DNA from: Bacteroidota bacterium
GTDB lineage: Bacteria; Bacteroidota; Bacteroidia; Chitinophagales; Chitinophagaceae
Direction: 5' to 3'
Assembly: GCA_018971025.1 (NCBI GenBank)
Contig: JAGWVE010000013.1
Coordinates: forward strand, 1-39,760
Length of the DNA stretch: 39,760 nucleotides
Below the pieces are notes generated by a model, which was not told the DNA's origin, ran no database searches, and saw only the letters and a list, made by a program, of their open reading frames with translations. The translations under genes were made by a program, and so were the position numbers. The first letter of the stretch is position 1. Every line of letters starts with the position of its first letter. Shown in pieces: positions 7,122 to 16,768 of this stretch.

Positions 7122-8228
7122 ATGACGCATCAAGCCAAAAAGCCCGCAATTCTTATTCTCGCAGACGGACACGTATTTCATGGTTATGCTTTTGGTAAAA
7201 TAGGTACCACAACCGGAGAAATTTGTTTCAATACCGGTATGACGGGATACCAAGAAGTTTTTACTGACCCAAGTTATACAGGCCAGGTGCTTATCATGAA
7301 TAATGTGCACGTAGGTAATTATGGCGTAAAAGACACAGATGTAGAAAGTAGTACTGTAAAAATTAGAGGTTTAATTGCCCGTAATTTAGAAGAGCAGTTT
7401 TCGAGACTACTAGCTGATGGTGATTTAAATACGTATCTCGTTAATAATAATTTAGTGGCTATCGATAATTTAGATACGCGTGCTCTTGTAGCGCATATCA
7501 GAGAAAAGGGTGCCATGAACTGTATTATTTCTTCAGACGATTTAGATATTGCATCCTTACAACAAAAATTAGCTGCCGTGCCTAGCATGGATGGCTTAGA
7601 GCTTGCTTCTACTGTTAGTACGACATCGGAATATGAAATGGGAGATGCGTCTTCAGCAATTAAGGTAGCGGTGTTAGATTTTGGTGTTAAACAACATATT
7701 CTACAATGCTTAGTGGATAGAGGTGCGCATATTAGAGTGCATCCTGCAAAAACACCGTTAAGCCGTTTAAAAGAATTTAATCCTGCTGGATATTTTATTT
7801 CCAATGGCCCTGGCGATCCTGCTTCTATGGATTACGCAATTGCTACTGTTAAAGATGTTTTAGAAGAACAAAAACCTGTATTTGGTATTTGTTTAGGACA
7901 TCAACTCCTTGCACTTGCAAATGATATTCCAACCTTTAAAATGCACCACGGACATAGAGGTCTCAATCACCCGGTTAAAAATATTATTACGGGTCAGTGT
8001 GAAATCACGACACAAAATCATGGATTTGGTGTAGACCCTGAGGCCGTAAAAAATCATCCAAACGTAGAAGTAACGCACGTTAATTTAAATGACGATTCTA
8101 TCGAAGGTATTCGTTTAAAAAACAAGCCTGCATTTAGTGTGCAATACCATCCAGAAAGCACACCAGGCCCACATGACAGCCGTTATTTGTTTGATAACTT
8201 TATTGATTTAATTAAAGCAAAGGCGTAG
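7122..8228 (+). CDS. carA: Carbamoyl-phosphate synthase small (glutaminase) subunit
   Basis: A 368-residue CarA. The N-terminal domain (about 1-150) has DGHVFHGYAFGKIGTTTGEICFNTGMTGYQEVF in its first 50 residues. The C-terminal class I glutamine amidotransferase domain (about 180-368) has FISNGPGDP, the nucleophile C257 in FGICLGHQ, and H343/E345 in QYHPESTPG. It releases ammonia from glutamine for carbamoyl phosphate, feeding arginine and pyrimidine synthesis. The partner carB is not in the window. It follows the alpha-operon terminator by 79 bases and is separated from aroQ by 2 bases. The upstream gap has an ACTTTTTTTG stretch but no good consensus promoter. Confidence 0.97.
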   Translation: MTHQAKKPAILILADGHVFHGYAFGKIGTTTGEICFNTGMTGYQEVFTDPSYTGQVLIMNNVHVGNYGVKDTDVESSTVKIRGLIARNLEEQFSRLLADGDLNTYLVNNNLVAIDNLDTRALVAHIREKGAMNCIISSDDLDIASLQQKLAAVPSMDGLELASTVSTTSEYEMGDASSAIKVAVLDFGVKQHILQCLVDRGAHIRVHPAKTPLSRLKEFNPAGYFISNGPGDPASMDYAIATVKDVLEEQKPVFGICLGHQLLALANDIPTFKMHHGHRGLNHPVKNIITGQCEITTQNHGFGVDPEAVKNHPNVEVTHVNLNDDSIEGIRLKNKPAFSVQYHPESTPGPHDSRYLFDNFIDLIKAKA

Positions 8229-8230
8229 TT

Positions 8231-8656
8231 ATGAAAATAGCAATCATCAATGGACCCAATTTAAATTTATTGGGCAAAAGAGAACCTGAAGTGTATGGCA
8301 CTGCAAGTTTTGATGATTGTTACAACGCACTTGTGGCGCAGTATCCAAACATAGCGTTCGAATATTTTCAATCCAATGTAGAGGGCGAACTCATCAACGA
8401 ATTACAACGAGTAGGATTTACGGCTGATGGTATTATTTTTAATCCAGGAGGCTATACCCATACTTCTGTTGCGATCGGTGATACCGTTGCTGCTATTACA
8501 ACACCTGTAATCGAAGTGCATATTAGCAATGTGCATGCCAGAGAAGATTTTAGAAAAATTTCGCACGTATCTGCAAAAGCAACCGGTTCAATTATTGGAC
8601 TTGGATTAGCGGGTTATCAATTGGCGGTGGAGTGGTTTGTAAAAAAAGGCGCTTAA
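8231..8656 (+). CDS. aroQ: Type II 3-dehydroquinate dehydratase
   Basis: A 141-residue protein of the usual type II length. Family motifs are INGPNLNLLGKREPEVYG (catalytic Y22 and nearby R17), NPGGYTHTSVAI and EVHISNVHARE (catalytic His near residue 100). It dehydrates 3-dehydroquinate in the shikimate pathway for aromatic amino acids. It is a soluble dodecamer in known members. It starts 2 bases after the carA stop and is almost certainly cotranscribed with carA, although the two pathways are not directly linked. The glycosyltransferase gene follows after 12 bases. Confidence 0.96.
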   Translation: MKIAIINGPNLNLLGKREPEVYGTASFDDCYNALVAQYPNIAFEYFQSNVEGELINELQRVGFTADGIIFNPGGYTHTSVAIGDTVAAITTPVIEVHISNVHAREDFRKISHVSAKATGSIIGLGLAGYQLAVEWFVKKGA

Positions 8657-8668
8657 TTTCTGATCCAT

Positions 8669-10198
8669 ATGTTTAAGTCCTATTCCCAAAAAGTATTCGG
8701 GCTCATTTTGTTTGCAGCATGCATGAAAATGATTGCGGCTCCTTTTTTGGAACTCGGTAATGACGAAGTGTATTACTGGACCTATGCACTCCAACTCGAT
8801 TTTAATCATTTTGACCATCCACCTCTTGTAGGTTTTTTAATTCGCGCATCTACACTAAACATGCACTGGGTGTCTGAACTTAGTATGCGCCTGGGAGCCA
8901 TCATCTCCGCTAGTATTGGCTGTTATTTTGTTTTTAAAACAACCACTCATCTGTCTAACCAAAGAGCAGGATGGTATGCTGCGCTATTGTATCAAGCAGG
9001 TGTATACACTGGCTTTATAGCTGGCTTTTTTATTTTACCTGATAGCGCGCAACTAATTTTTTGGACGGGATCTTTATATGTAATGTCGTTACTACTATTT
9101 GCAAATAAAGAAAAACAAATAGGGTATTGGCTCTTGTTAGGTTTGCTCATTGGTCTTGCAACACTCTCAAAAGTGCACGGACTATTTTTATGGGCAGGCT
9201 TTGGCGCTTATTTATTATTTACAAATTACAAGAAAATATTTTCGTGGCCTTTTATTTTAGCAGCTTGTGTTACGCTACTTTGCATTGTGCCCATTGTATA
9301 CTGGAATGTTATTTATGATTTTATTACTTACCGTTTTCATTCGGAGCGTGTAACGCATACAGGCATTAACATTGCTAGTTTTACAACAGAAATAGTAGGA
9401 GAGGTTTTATATCAAAATCCGATCGTGTATATTTTAATGGCAGCGGCGATACTTGGATATAAAAGCATTTCATTTCAACAAAAAAATAGTGGACGTTGGT
9501 TATTATGGATGAGTATACCGCTTATTATTATTTTTTGGATGGTAGCCCTTTTTAATCCTACGCTTCCACACTGGTCGGGTCCTGCATTTATTCCATTGAT
9601 GATACTTGCCGGTATATATATCGATCAAAAAAAACAAAGCTGGCTAGTTTATGTATTAAGAACTTCGGTTGTTATCGTGTTTGCAATGTTACTTTCACTT
9701 GTTTTGATTGTGCAAAAATATCCGGGCAATTTTGGTAGTCAAAATAATGAAAACCTAGGGGAGTACTGTCCTACATTAGATTTGAGTGGATGGAATAATT
9801 TTAGTGTTGCATTTAATACTTTGGCCGAGAGGGATCAGGCCAATCATGCCATGTCTGTGGCACCTGCTATTATTGTGGGTAAATGGTTTCCGGCTGGACA
9901 TTTAGAATTTTATACCGCGCGTACTACTGGACTTTCTTTAATAGGTATTGGGCCACTTCAAGACATTCATAAATTTGCATGGTTAAACAAAGAGCGCCAG
10001 GCCTTAACAATTGGTTCAGATGCTTATTGCATTGTGCCTTCCAATGTGCCTTTTAATGTTGCAGAGGCGTATGGATCTTATTTTACAACAATTGACACAC
10101 CAATACGAATAGATCAAAAAAGAAGTGGTGTTGTTGTACGCTATTTTTTAGTGTACCGTTTGCATGGTTGTACTAAAATTCCACAACCTCTTTTATAA
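8669..10198 (+). CDS. GT39/ArnT-like membrane glycosyltransferase
   Basis: A 509-residue multi-pass membrane protein. After the first helix comes the GT39-type signature LGNDEVYYWTYALQLDFNHF followed by DHPPLVGFLIR, with the acidic catalytic-type residues in the first outer loop. About 10 transmembrane helices can be seen up to residue about 350, followed by a soluble C-terminal region. The family (dolichyl-phosphate-mannose mannosyltransferases, ArnT and relatives) moves sugars from polyprenyl-phosphate donors to lipids or proteins at the outer face of the inner membrane. Donor and acceptor here are unknown. It lies 12 bases after aroQ, probably in the same transcript. Its stop codon overlaps the terminator shared with tamB. 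Confidence 0.85.
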   Translation: MFKSYSQKVFGLILFAACMKMIAAPFLELGNDEVYYWTYALQLDFNHFDHPPLVGFLIRASTLNMHWVSELSMRLGAIISASIGCYFVFKTTTHLSNQRAGWYAALLYQAGVYTGFIAGFFILPDSAQLIFWTGSLYVMSLLLFANKEKQIGYWLLLGLLIGLATLSKVHGLFLWAGFGAYLLFTNYKKIFSWPFILAACVTLLCIVPIVYWNVIYDFITYRFHSERVTHTGINIASFTTEIVGEVLYQNPIVYILMAAAILGYKSISFQQKNSGRWLLWMSIPLIIIFWMVALFNPTLPHWSGPAFIPLMILAGIYIDQKKQSWLVYVLRTSVVIVFAMLLSLVLIVQKYPGNFGSQNNENLGEYCPTLDLSGWNNFSVAFNTLAERDQANHAMSVAPAIIVGKWFPAGHLEFYTARTTGLSLIGIGPLQDIHKFAWLNKERQALTIGSDAYCIVPSNVPFNVAEAYGSYFTTIDTPIRIDQKRSGVVVRYFLVYRLHGCTKIPQPLL

Positions 10199-10217
10199 GC
10201 GCTTTAAAAGAGTTTTT
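10188..10217 (+). terminator. Terminator overlapping the stop codons of GT39 and tamB
   Basis: CTCTTTTA (10188-10195) pairs with TAAAAGAG (10205-10212), and AAGC/GCTT inside extends the fold. T10213-10217 follow on the plus strand. The stem spans the plus-strand stop (10196-10198) and the minus-strand stop (10204-10206). It should end the carA-aroQ-GT39 transcript. The minus side has no T run. Confidence 0.6.
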
Positions 10218-13200
10218 CAAAATCTCTTCTGTAGGAAATACTAGCGCCAAAACGGTTGCGCTTTCCAAAACTGGATCCACTAATATCTAAACTGTTTTTA
10301 TTAAATAAGATGGCCCTTAATTTGCGGTCCTGTGTAAGTATGAATTCTATATTTAAATCGGGGAGCCATTGTAAGTTGCCATTTTTAACACTCGAAGAGT
10401 TGCTTAAATTAAAATCTAAATCTCCACCAAAGGTCACTACTATTTTATCTTCAAAAAAGCTTTTGCCCACTTTAAAATTCACCCTCGATCTATTAATGCC
10501 TGTATTTGCTACATTACTATTGATGCCAGAAGCAGCACCCAATAGTTCCGAATTACTATACAACGACGTGCCTACGTCAAAACGTAAGCTCTTGTCTCCA
10601 GTAAGCTTATACAGCATATTAGAGAACATCTTATTGATTTCCTTAGTTAATATTTGTGAAAGGGTGTTTACGCCAATGGTTGCAAACATGCTATTGGCAT
10701 TTCCGTTGCCACCATTGCCAACAGTAGGAGGGGCAAAAGAATTAAATACAATTAAAAAGGAAACCTGCTTTAAAATTTCATTGTCATCTTTTTCTAAACG
10801 CGCTAAATATTGTACCAGTTCATTGTCTGTTTTAATAGGACTCCCTTGTGGGAAATCCAATTTAAAACTAATGGCGGGTTTGGTTAGTTTGTCTCTTAAT
10901 TGTGCTACAACATACACTGGGCCTCGGTATCCTTTAACAGCGCCACTCATATTTAAATTTCCTACAAGGTCGTAGAGGGCTACTTGTTCTGCGGTATACT
11001 GTGCGTCAATTTTAATATTGGCTTTATTAGGGTCGCCAGTCCATTCGATATAATTTCCTTTGTTTGCAATCAGTTCAAATGGTTTTTTAATCAGAGACTG
11101 AAAACTAAAATCATAATTTCCTTTGTCAATGTTGTAGCGTCCTCTAATGGTAAGTGGTTCTGTGCTTCCTGATCTTATTTTTAATCGACCACTGCCATTG
11201 GCTTTAATGATATCGCCAGACACATCATCGAGTATCACATCTATTTGTGCTTTATTATTAGCCGTTAGGTCAAGGTCTACGAGTAAGTTAAAATTGGATG
11301 TTTTATTTTCAGAAACAATTTCGGTTCCATACTTTTTGTAGGTGATAAAATCGGCACTTGCCGATTCTTTTGAAACAGCGTTGGGTAAAACAATGTGCGA
11401 ACTGTCTGTAGATTCTGCAACAAGGGTAATTTTTGCATTTGTGGAAGGCCCTTTAAAACTAAAGTTTGCTTTACCAAAAGCTTTACCATAAAAAAGTGGG
11501 TTGTCTTTTTCTTTGGTATCTATCAGTAATAAATTATTGGTATTAACGTCAAAGTCAAAAGCCATATTTTCAAATTGCTTTTCAAATAACTTACCTGAAC
11601 CGTTTGCTTTATTGCCAAATTTGTCTTTGGCAGTAAACTTTCCAAAGTCTATGCCGTCTTCTTCAAACTTAATACGCAAACTATCTATTTGGTAGTTTAC
11701 TTGTGTGTAGTCTACTTTAAGTGTGGCATTTTTTACGAGCACATTACCAAGTAGGGTTGGACTTGTTGGATCGCCTTGTATTGTTAATTGACCCGTTGCT
11801 TTTCCATCAACTTCCGAGAATATACCAGTTAAAAATTGTTCTACAAAATTGATACGGGTATCTTTTAATTGAATGTTTGTATAGAGTGGCTGATGGGTAC
11901 TATCTACTAGCTTGTAATAGCCGCTTGCATTTAATCTGTAATCTTTGTTGTCAGAGATTACAGAAAATGGAAGGTTACCTGTTTTAGCATCGTAACCTGC
12001 ATTGATATTAACAAGGCCTATAGAGTCGTTGTCTACCCTTAATTGACTGGTATTAATTCTGGCGTCTGCTTTTAAGCCACTAAATAAATTTTTAAGGGTA
12101 ATATTTCCGTTGGCAAGCCCTTCAAACCTTGGCTTCTGAATCACTAAATTTGTAATGTCCCCAATAATGAGGTTGTTTAATTTAATATTGAGTTGATTGG
12201 TGTTGCCGCCATCTTCCTCTTCGGTTTGTATTAATATTTCTTGAGTGCCTTGCACAAACTTTACATTGTTAGCGTGTACAAAGTTTTTGCGTAATATAAG
12301 TTCACCTTCTTTTTCTAGCGTCCACTTTTTATTGTTGAGCGTAAAGTTTGAAGGCTTCCACTGTATGCGAACACCATCTTGTAGGGTGTAAACTTCTGCT
12401 TCTAAATTGGCGTCGTTTAAACTACTAGAGGCACTGGTTTTTACCTGCACCAGTGATTGGTCGTTTTTAGAGTTGATGGAAATAACGGAATTTGGAAAGC
12501 GGATGCTATCTCCAACACCAAAATTATCGAGGTTGGTTTGAAGCGTTAAATTATTTTTATCACCTTTGGCTTCTAGGGTTGCGCCAGTAATGGTATAGTC
12601 GTTGATTTTTGCGTAAGGGATATTTGCACGCGCTGTTAGTTGATAAGCTTTTGTATTAATTTTTCCTTCGAAGGATAGGTCGTTAAAGCCACTCCAGTTT
12701 TTATTGTACAAACTAATATATGGGTCTATGTAATTGGCATTGGCTTTAATGGTGAAGTTTTGATCTGCACTAAGTTTGCCCGGTGCTTCAATGTAATTGG
12801 GGTAGTAGTGGTGTAAAAATGTTTGTATACTTTTTGGTAAATCAGCAACATTAAATTGACCACTGATGCTTGCATTAAAATCATTGCTTTTTAGTGTGAT
12901 TAATTTTTCGTTACCCGCTTGCGACGCCTGAAGTGCTAATGAGTCAAAAGTTAATTTGGTGGTGGAGTCGTTGATATTGGCATTTAAAAATTTAGCATTC
13001 CCAATAAAATTATCAAGGTTGCTTCCTGTAAAGTTGGCGTCCAATAAACCGGTTACTTCAATAAACTTTGGATATAGCTTAAGGGCTTTTAAATTAGAAT
13101 AGGCAAGGTCGCCAACAATATTAAAGGCCGGAATTTTTTGATTGAAATTGATTTCTAGCGAGCTGGTAAAATTTAAGTTAGGATCATTGATGATAATATC

Positions 13201-14904
13201 ACCACTAAAATATTTTTTCTGAAACGTGCCGTTTGTTACAATGCTCTTGTAGGTATAATCTTTGTATTGAATAGATCTAATATCCCCGCTGATGCTGGTT
13301 TTTAATTTATCAATATCAAAACTACTGCCTTCGATACTGCCCTTAAAATCGGTAGTACCTAAATCTGTGTTATTGGTAAATTTACCTAGGTTAAATGCAA
13401 CCGTTTCTAGCTTTCCTTTGTATGTCGGTTCTCCGGTTTGTGGTATTTTTAAATTTATATCGGTGCTAATGCCGCCAAGTGCTGTACTAAACACCCCTTT
13501 TGTTACAAAATCAAATGCGGTACCATTAAAATCACCTCTATATAAGATGGTTCCTAATGACGCTAAATTGGGTGTTTGAATGTTTCGAATGGCAGGGATA
13601 AGCTGTGCCAGGTCATTGTAATTGCTTTGCACAAAACCTTGTTGTAATTTAATTTGTGTTGTTTCTATCTCCGGCAAACCCTTCATAGAAAATGTGCCCG
13701 TTAATAGGCTATTGGCTCCGGTTTTTAATTGCAAATTAGCAACCGTAAAATCCTCAACTGTTCCTTTGTACTTGCCACTAACAACCGCTTTTGTTTTAAA
13801 AATGGACATAGCAGGTGCAAAAAATGCGATATCGTCTGTACTTACGGATGATTCTTTTAAATCAGCAATCATTATTACATTGGATATGTAATGGCTAAAA
13901 TCCTTTTCAAAATTGGTAAACTTCATGGCGTAGTAGTTGCCAACATGCGACCTATTGGTTTGTAGGTCTAGTTTGGCAAATTCCATGATACGGTCGTTAA
14001 AGGTAAAATTGGTGTTTAGTTTTTTTACCACAAGCCCTGATCTTTCTTTAGCATTTAAAGCAATGGAGGCCTTTATTTCTTTTTCAGAAAAAAATGCATT
14101 TTTAATTGTTGCATTGATATTGAAAAAGTTGAGATGGGTGCCATCAAAATGTTTGTAGGGTTTTTCAAAATCATTGTCAATTACAAGCGCCCCTTTATTG
14201 ATAGTAATTTCATCTGCATTGATATTTAGCAGACTTGCTTTTACAGATTGCTCAATGGTAGCTGCTGGCGTATTTGTAGGGCCTCGTTTTGGAATCACCT
14301 GCATTACAAATATTGGCTGATCTATAGATACTGCGCCAATTTTAATAAAGCCGGTTGCTAGGTTTAGTTTTTTACAGTCGGCTACAATGCTAACAGCAGC
14401 GGCTTTCATATAGTTCCCTGTCCATTCATCTTTTTGTTCAAACCTTACCGATTTGAAATCTATTTTTTTAATATCGTAATGTGTGCCGTTGTTATTGGTT
14501 GTGGTGTCGTTGCTTTTAAAGTAGTTGGTGATAAATTCGTAATTCCATATTGGAGTGGTACGATTTATTTTTACAACTGCATCCTCGACTCCAACATAAC
14601 TAAGTGTTGCTTCTTTTTGTAGAAAAAACCAATCCGTAATTCTTATTTTGCAAAGGTTGGCAAAAACCAGTGTGTCGGACTTTTGGTCTTTAATTAAAAC
14701 GCCTTCTATATTTATTTTATTAAAAGGAGAAATGCTAACATGCTTTATGCTAACCTGTGTGCCTAATTTTTTGGAAAGGGAAGCTGTTATTTTATGGGCA
14801 ATATAATTTTGAACGTAGTTGGTGTTTAAAAGTAGGAGCATCAAAAAGATACCCGCTATGATGGCGAGTAAAACATTTCTTATTATGTGTAATTTTCTTT
14901 TCAG
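10204..14904 (-). CDS. TamB-like translocation/assembly module protein, probable CTG start
   Basis: A giant envelope protein of about 1566 residues. It has an N-terminal membrane anchor, then a very long beta-rich stretch of AsmA/TamB-type repeats, and a C-terminal DUF490/TamB domain (roughly the last 450 residues) ending SYRRDFEKLF with the family's terminal Phe. In proteobacteria TamB bridges inner and outer membranes and supports lipid transport or outer-membrane protein assembly. The first ATG (14841) and TTG (14844) would cut off most of the anchor. The same frame upstream encodes KRKLHIIRNVLLAIIAGIF, bounded by a TAG at 14908-14910. CTG at 14902-14904 is the only plausible start that keeps the anchor. 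It lies 27 bases after ggt, in the same direction. Confidence 0.85.
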   Translation of the reverse strand: MKRKLHIIRNVLLAIIAGIFLMLLLLNTNYVQNYIAHKITASLSKKLGTQVSIKHVSISPFNKINIEGVLIKDQKSDTLVFANLCKIRITDWFFLQKEATLSYVGVEDAVVKINRTTPIWNYEFITNYFKSNDTTTNNNGTHYDIKKIDFKSVRFEQKDEWTGNYMKAAAVSIVADCKKLNLATGFIKIGAVSIDQPIFVMQVIPKRGPTNTPAATIEQSVKASLLNINADEITINKGALVIDNDFEKPYKHFDGTHLNFFNINATIKNAFFSEKEIKASIALNAKERSGLVVKKLNTNFTFNDRIMEFAKLDLQTNRSHVGNYYAMKFTNFEKDFSHYISNVIMIADLKESSVSTDDIAFFAPAMSIFKTKAVVSGKYKGTVEDFTVANLQLKTGANSLLTGTFSMKGLPEIETTQIKLQQGFVQSNYNDLAQLIPAIRNIQTPNLASLGTILYRGDFNGTAFDFVTKGVFSTALGGISTDINLKIPQTGEPTYKGKLETVAFNLGKFTNNTDLGTTDFKGSIEGSSFDIDKLKTSISGDIRSIQYKDYTYKSIVTNGTFQKKYFSGDIIINDPNLNFTSSLEINFNQKIPAFNIVGDLAYSNLKALKLYPKFIEVTGLLDANFTGSNLDNFIGNAKFLNANINDSTTKLTFDSLALQASQAGNEKLITLKSNDFNASISGQFNVADLPKSIQTFLHHYYPNYIEAPGKLSADQNFTIKANANYIDPYISLYNKNWSGFNDLSFEGKINTKAYQLTARANIPYAKINDYTITGATLEAKGDKNNLTLQTNLDNFGVGDSIRFPNSVISINSKNDQSLVQVKTSASSSLNDANLEAEVYTLQDGVRIQWKPSNFTLNNKKWTLEKEGELILRKNFVHANNVKFVQGTQEILIQTEEEDGGNTNQLNIKLNNLIIGDITNLVIQKPRFEGLANGNITLKNLFSGLKADARINTSQLRVDNDSIGLVNINAGYDAKTGNLPFSVISDNKDYRLNASGYYKLVDSTHQPLYTNIQLKDTRINFVEQFLTGIFSEVDGKATGQLTIQGDPTSPTLLGNVLVKNATLKVDYTQVNYQIDSLRIKFEEDGIDFGKFTAKDKFGNKANGSGKLFEKQFENMAFDFDVNTNNLLLIDTKEKDNPLFYGKAFGKANFSFKGPSTNAKITLVAESTDSSHIVLPNAVSKESASADFITYKKYGTEIVSENKTSNFNLLVDLDLTANNKAQIDVILDDVSGDIIKANGSGRLKIRSGSTEPLTIRGRYNIDKGNYDFSFQSLIKKPFELIANKGNYIEWTGDPNKANIKIDAQYTAEQVALYDLVGNLNMSGAVKGYRGPVYVVAQLRDKLTKPAISFKLDFPQGSPIKTDNELVQYLARLEKDDNEILKQVSFLIVFNSFAPPTVGNGGNGNANSMFATIGVNTLSQILTKEINKMFSNMLYKLTGDKSLRFDVGTSLYSNSELLGAASGINSNVANTGINRSRVNFKVGKSFFEDKIVVTFGGDLDFNLSNSSSVKNGNLQWLPDLNIEFILTQDRKLRAILFNKNSLDISGSSFGKRNRFGASISYRRDFEKLF

Positions 14905-14931
14905 CTTCTATATTGTTCTAAACTCAAATGA

Positions 14932-16653
14932 TTAAAATCCTGCCACTGCATCATCGCCTCTTTTGTCGGCAACGGTTATTCTTTTGCCCGTTGGGCCAAT
15001 TAATATACCTTCTGTTCGGCCAATGCTTCCTCTTGTTTTAATAAGGTATCCCATTTTTTCAAGTGCTTCTTTGGTGCTTTGACTAAATGTTTTTTCGATA
15101 CTCACTTCGTCGGGGAGCCACTGGTGATGAAATTTTGGATTGTTAATAGCATCTTCTAAACTCATATTAAAATCCACTATGTTAACGATGGTTTGAAATA
15201 CCGATGTTGGAATGGTGGTACCTCCTGGTGTGCCTACAGTTAAAAACGGTTTGTTGTTTTTAGTAAGTAGAGTAGGTGTCATAGAACTGAGCATTCTTTT
15301 ATGCGGCTCAATAGAATTGGCTTCGCCACCAATGGCGCCATACATGTTAGGACTACCAGGCTTAGCGCTAAAATCATCCATTTCATTGTTGAGTAAAAAA
15401 CCTGCACCTCCAACAACGGTTCTATTACCATAGCCACCATTAAGTGTGGTGGTAACAGCAACCATATTACCTTCTGGATCTACTACACTAAAATGTGTTG
15501 TTTCTTCTGAAGTTTTTATAGTACCAGCTTGGGTTTGTGTACTTGACCCAGCAACACCTGCTTTATAATCGGACATTCTATTTTTTAAATAGGTGTCTTG
15601 TAGTAATGTTTTTTGAGGCACTTTGTAAAAATCAGGATCACCAATATGCGCTGCTCTATCTGCGTAGGCTCGGCGCTCTATTTCAATCATGAGTTGCACC
15701 GATTCTGGTGTTTGAAAGCCCATTTTTTGAACATTAAATGGCTCTATCATTTTTAGCATTTGCCCAATTAAAATGCCACCACTACTAGGAGGTGCAAAAC
15801 TAATTATGCCATAGCCTCTGTAATTAAATACGATGGGGGTTCTAGATTTTGCTTGATAATTTTTTAAATCATCAAGTGTAATGAGTCCGCCACCTCTTTT
15901 CATTTCATCTACAATAAGCGCAGCTGTTTCTCCTTCATAAAAACCTTTGGCACCATTTTTTTGAATACGCGTAAGTGTATTTGCAAGTTCTAGTTGAACA
16001 AGGGTGTCTCCAACTTTCCATTTTGTATCTTTTACAAATGCAGAAGGTCTGGTTGAATATTGTACAAAATCTTTTTTTGTTCCGTTTAAACTAGCAGCTT
16101 CTTTTTCGGTAATCACAAATCCATAACGTGCTAAATCAATGGCGGGTTGAATGAGCATTGCAAATGGAAGTTTTGCATGTGCATAGGTAGCAAAAATGCC
16201 AGCAACAGTGCCCGGAACGCCAGATGCTAAATGACCACTTTGTGAAAGTGCATCTTGTGCATTGCCTGCTGCATCAAGGTACATGTCTCTACTTGCTTTA
16301 GCAGGTGCAGCTTCTCTAAAATCTATGCCAATTAGGGTGCCATCTTTTTTTCGTGCAAGTGTAAATCCACCACCTCCAATATTTCCTGCGCCCGGGTATA
16401 CAACAGCAAGCGCCAACTGTGTTGCAATTGTTGCATCAAATGCATTGCCACCTTGCTGCATGATGGCAGTGCCCACCATACTTGCTAGCGGATGCGCACT
16501 TGAAACGCTGGCTCTGTTAAATGTGCCAGATTTTACAACACTATATTGGTAGGGATTTACTGCTTTTGTAGGGCCAACAATAGTATTTTCATATTGTCCC
16601 ATAACGCCGCCGTAAAGGCAAAATAACAGGACTGTTAAGATTGTTGATTTCAT
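14932..16653 (-). CDS. ggt: Gamma-glutamyltransferase
   Basis: A 573-residue precursor with a signal peptide (residues 1-19, ending GVMG-Q). Early family motifs are SSAHPLASMVGTAIMQQGGN and the GGGGF loop. The autocatalytic cleavage site is EETTHFSVVD; by homology cleavage falls before T385, which becomes the N-terminal nucleophile of the small subunit. Later motifs are NNEMDDF, the SSMTPT substrate loop and TVGTPGGTTIP. It hydrolyses glutathione and other gamma-glutamyl compounds in the periplasm, supplying amino acids. It is transcribed ahead of tamB and divergently from the PIG-L gene, with 115 bases between the coding regions. No consensus promoter stands out there. Confidence 0.95.
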   Translation of the reverse strand: MKSTILTVLLFCLYGGVMGQYENTIVGPTKAVNPYQYSVVKSGTFNRASVSSAHPLASMVGTAIMQQGGNAFDATIATQLALAVVYPGAGNIGGGGFTLARKKDGTLIGIDFREAAPAKASRDMYLDAAGNAQDALSQSGHLASGVPGTVAGIFATYAHAKLPFAMLIQPAIDLARYGFVITEKEAASLNGTKKDFVQYSTRPSAFVKDTKWKVGDTLVQLELANTLTRIQKNGAKGFYEGETAALIVDEMKRGGGLITLDDLKNYQAKSRTPIVFNYRGYGIISFAPPSSGGILIGQMLKMIEPFNVQKMGFQTPESVQLMIEIERRAYADRAAHIGDPDFYKVPQKTLLQDTYLKNRMSDYKAGVAGSSTQTQAGTIKTSEETTHFSVVDPEGNMVAVTTTLNGGYGNRTVVGGAGFLLNNEMDDFSAKPGSPNMYGAIGGEANSIEPHKRMLSSMTPTLLTKNNKPFLTVGTPGGTTIPTSVFQTIVNIVDFNMSLEDAINNPKFHHQWLPDEVSIEKTFSQSTKEALEKMGYLIKTRGSIGRTEGILIGPTGKRITVADKRGDDAVAGF

Positions 16654-16768
16654 GGTTGAAAATTACTCAATTTTTGGGTAAATCTGGGCCATTTTTTGTT
16701 ACATTCACGCATTGTTTAACAATCTGTTCATGATTTAAATGACAGCCTATTTACTTGCTTCAACTGCC

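Noticed and set aside
10256-10975. 239-codon plus-strand frame opposite tamB, and similar frames along 10256-14622
   Set aside because: They mirror the C-terminal TamB domain and the repeats; composition is Ser/Leu-rich, as expected for antisense frames.
16739-16768. ATG at 16739 as start of the PIG-L gene
   Set aside because: The ATG at 16769 begins a clean KKR-type signal peptide; the extra ten residues would precede the charged end.
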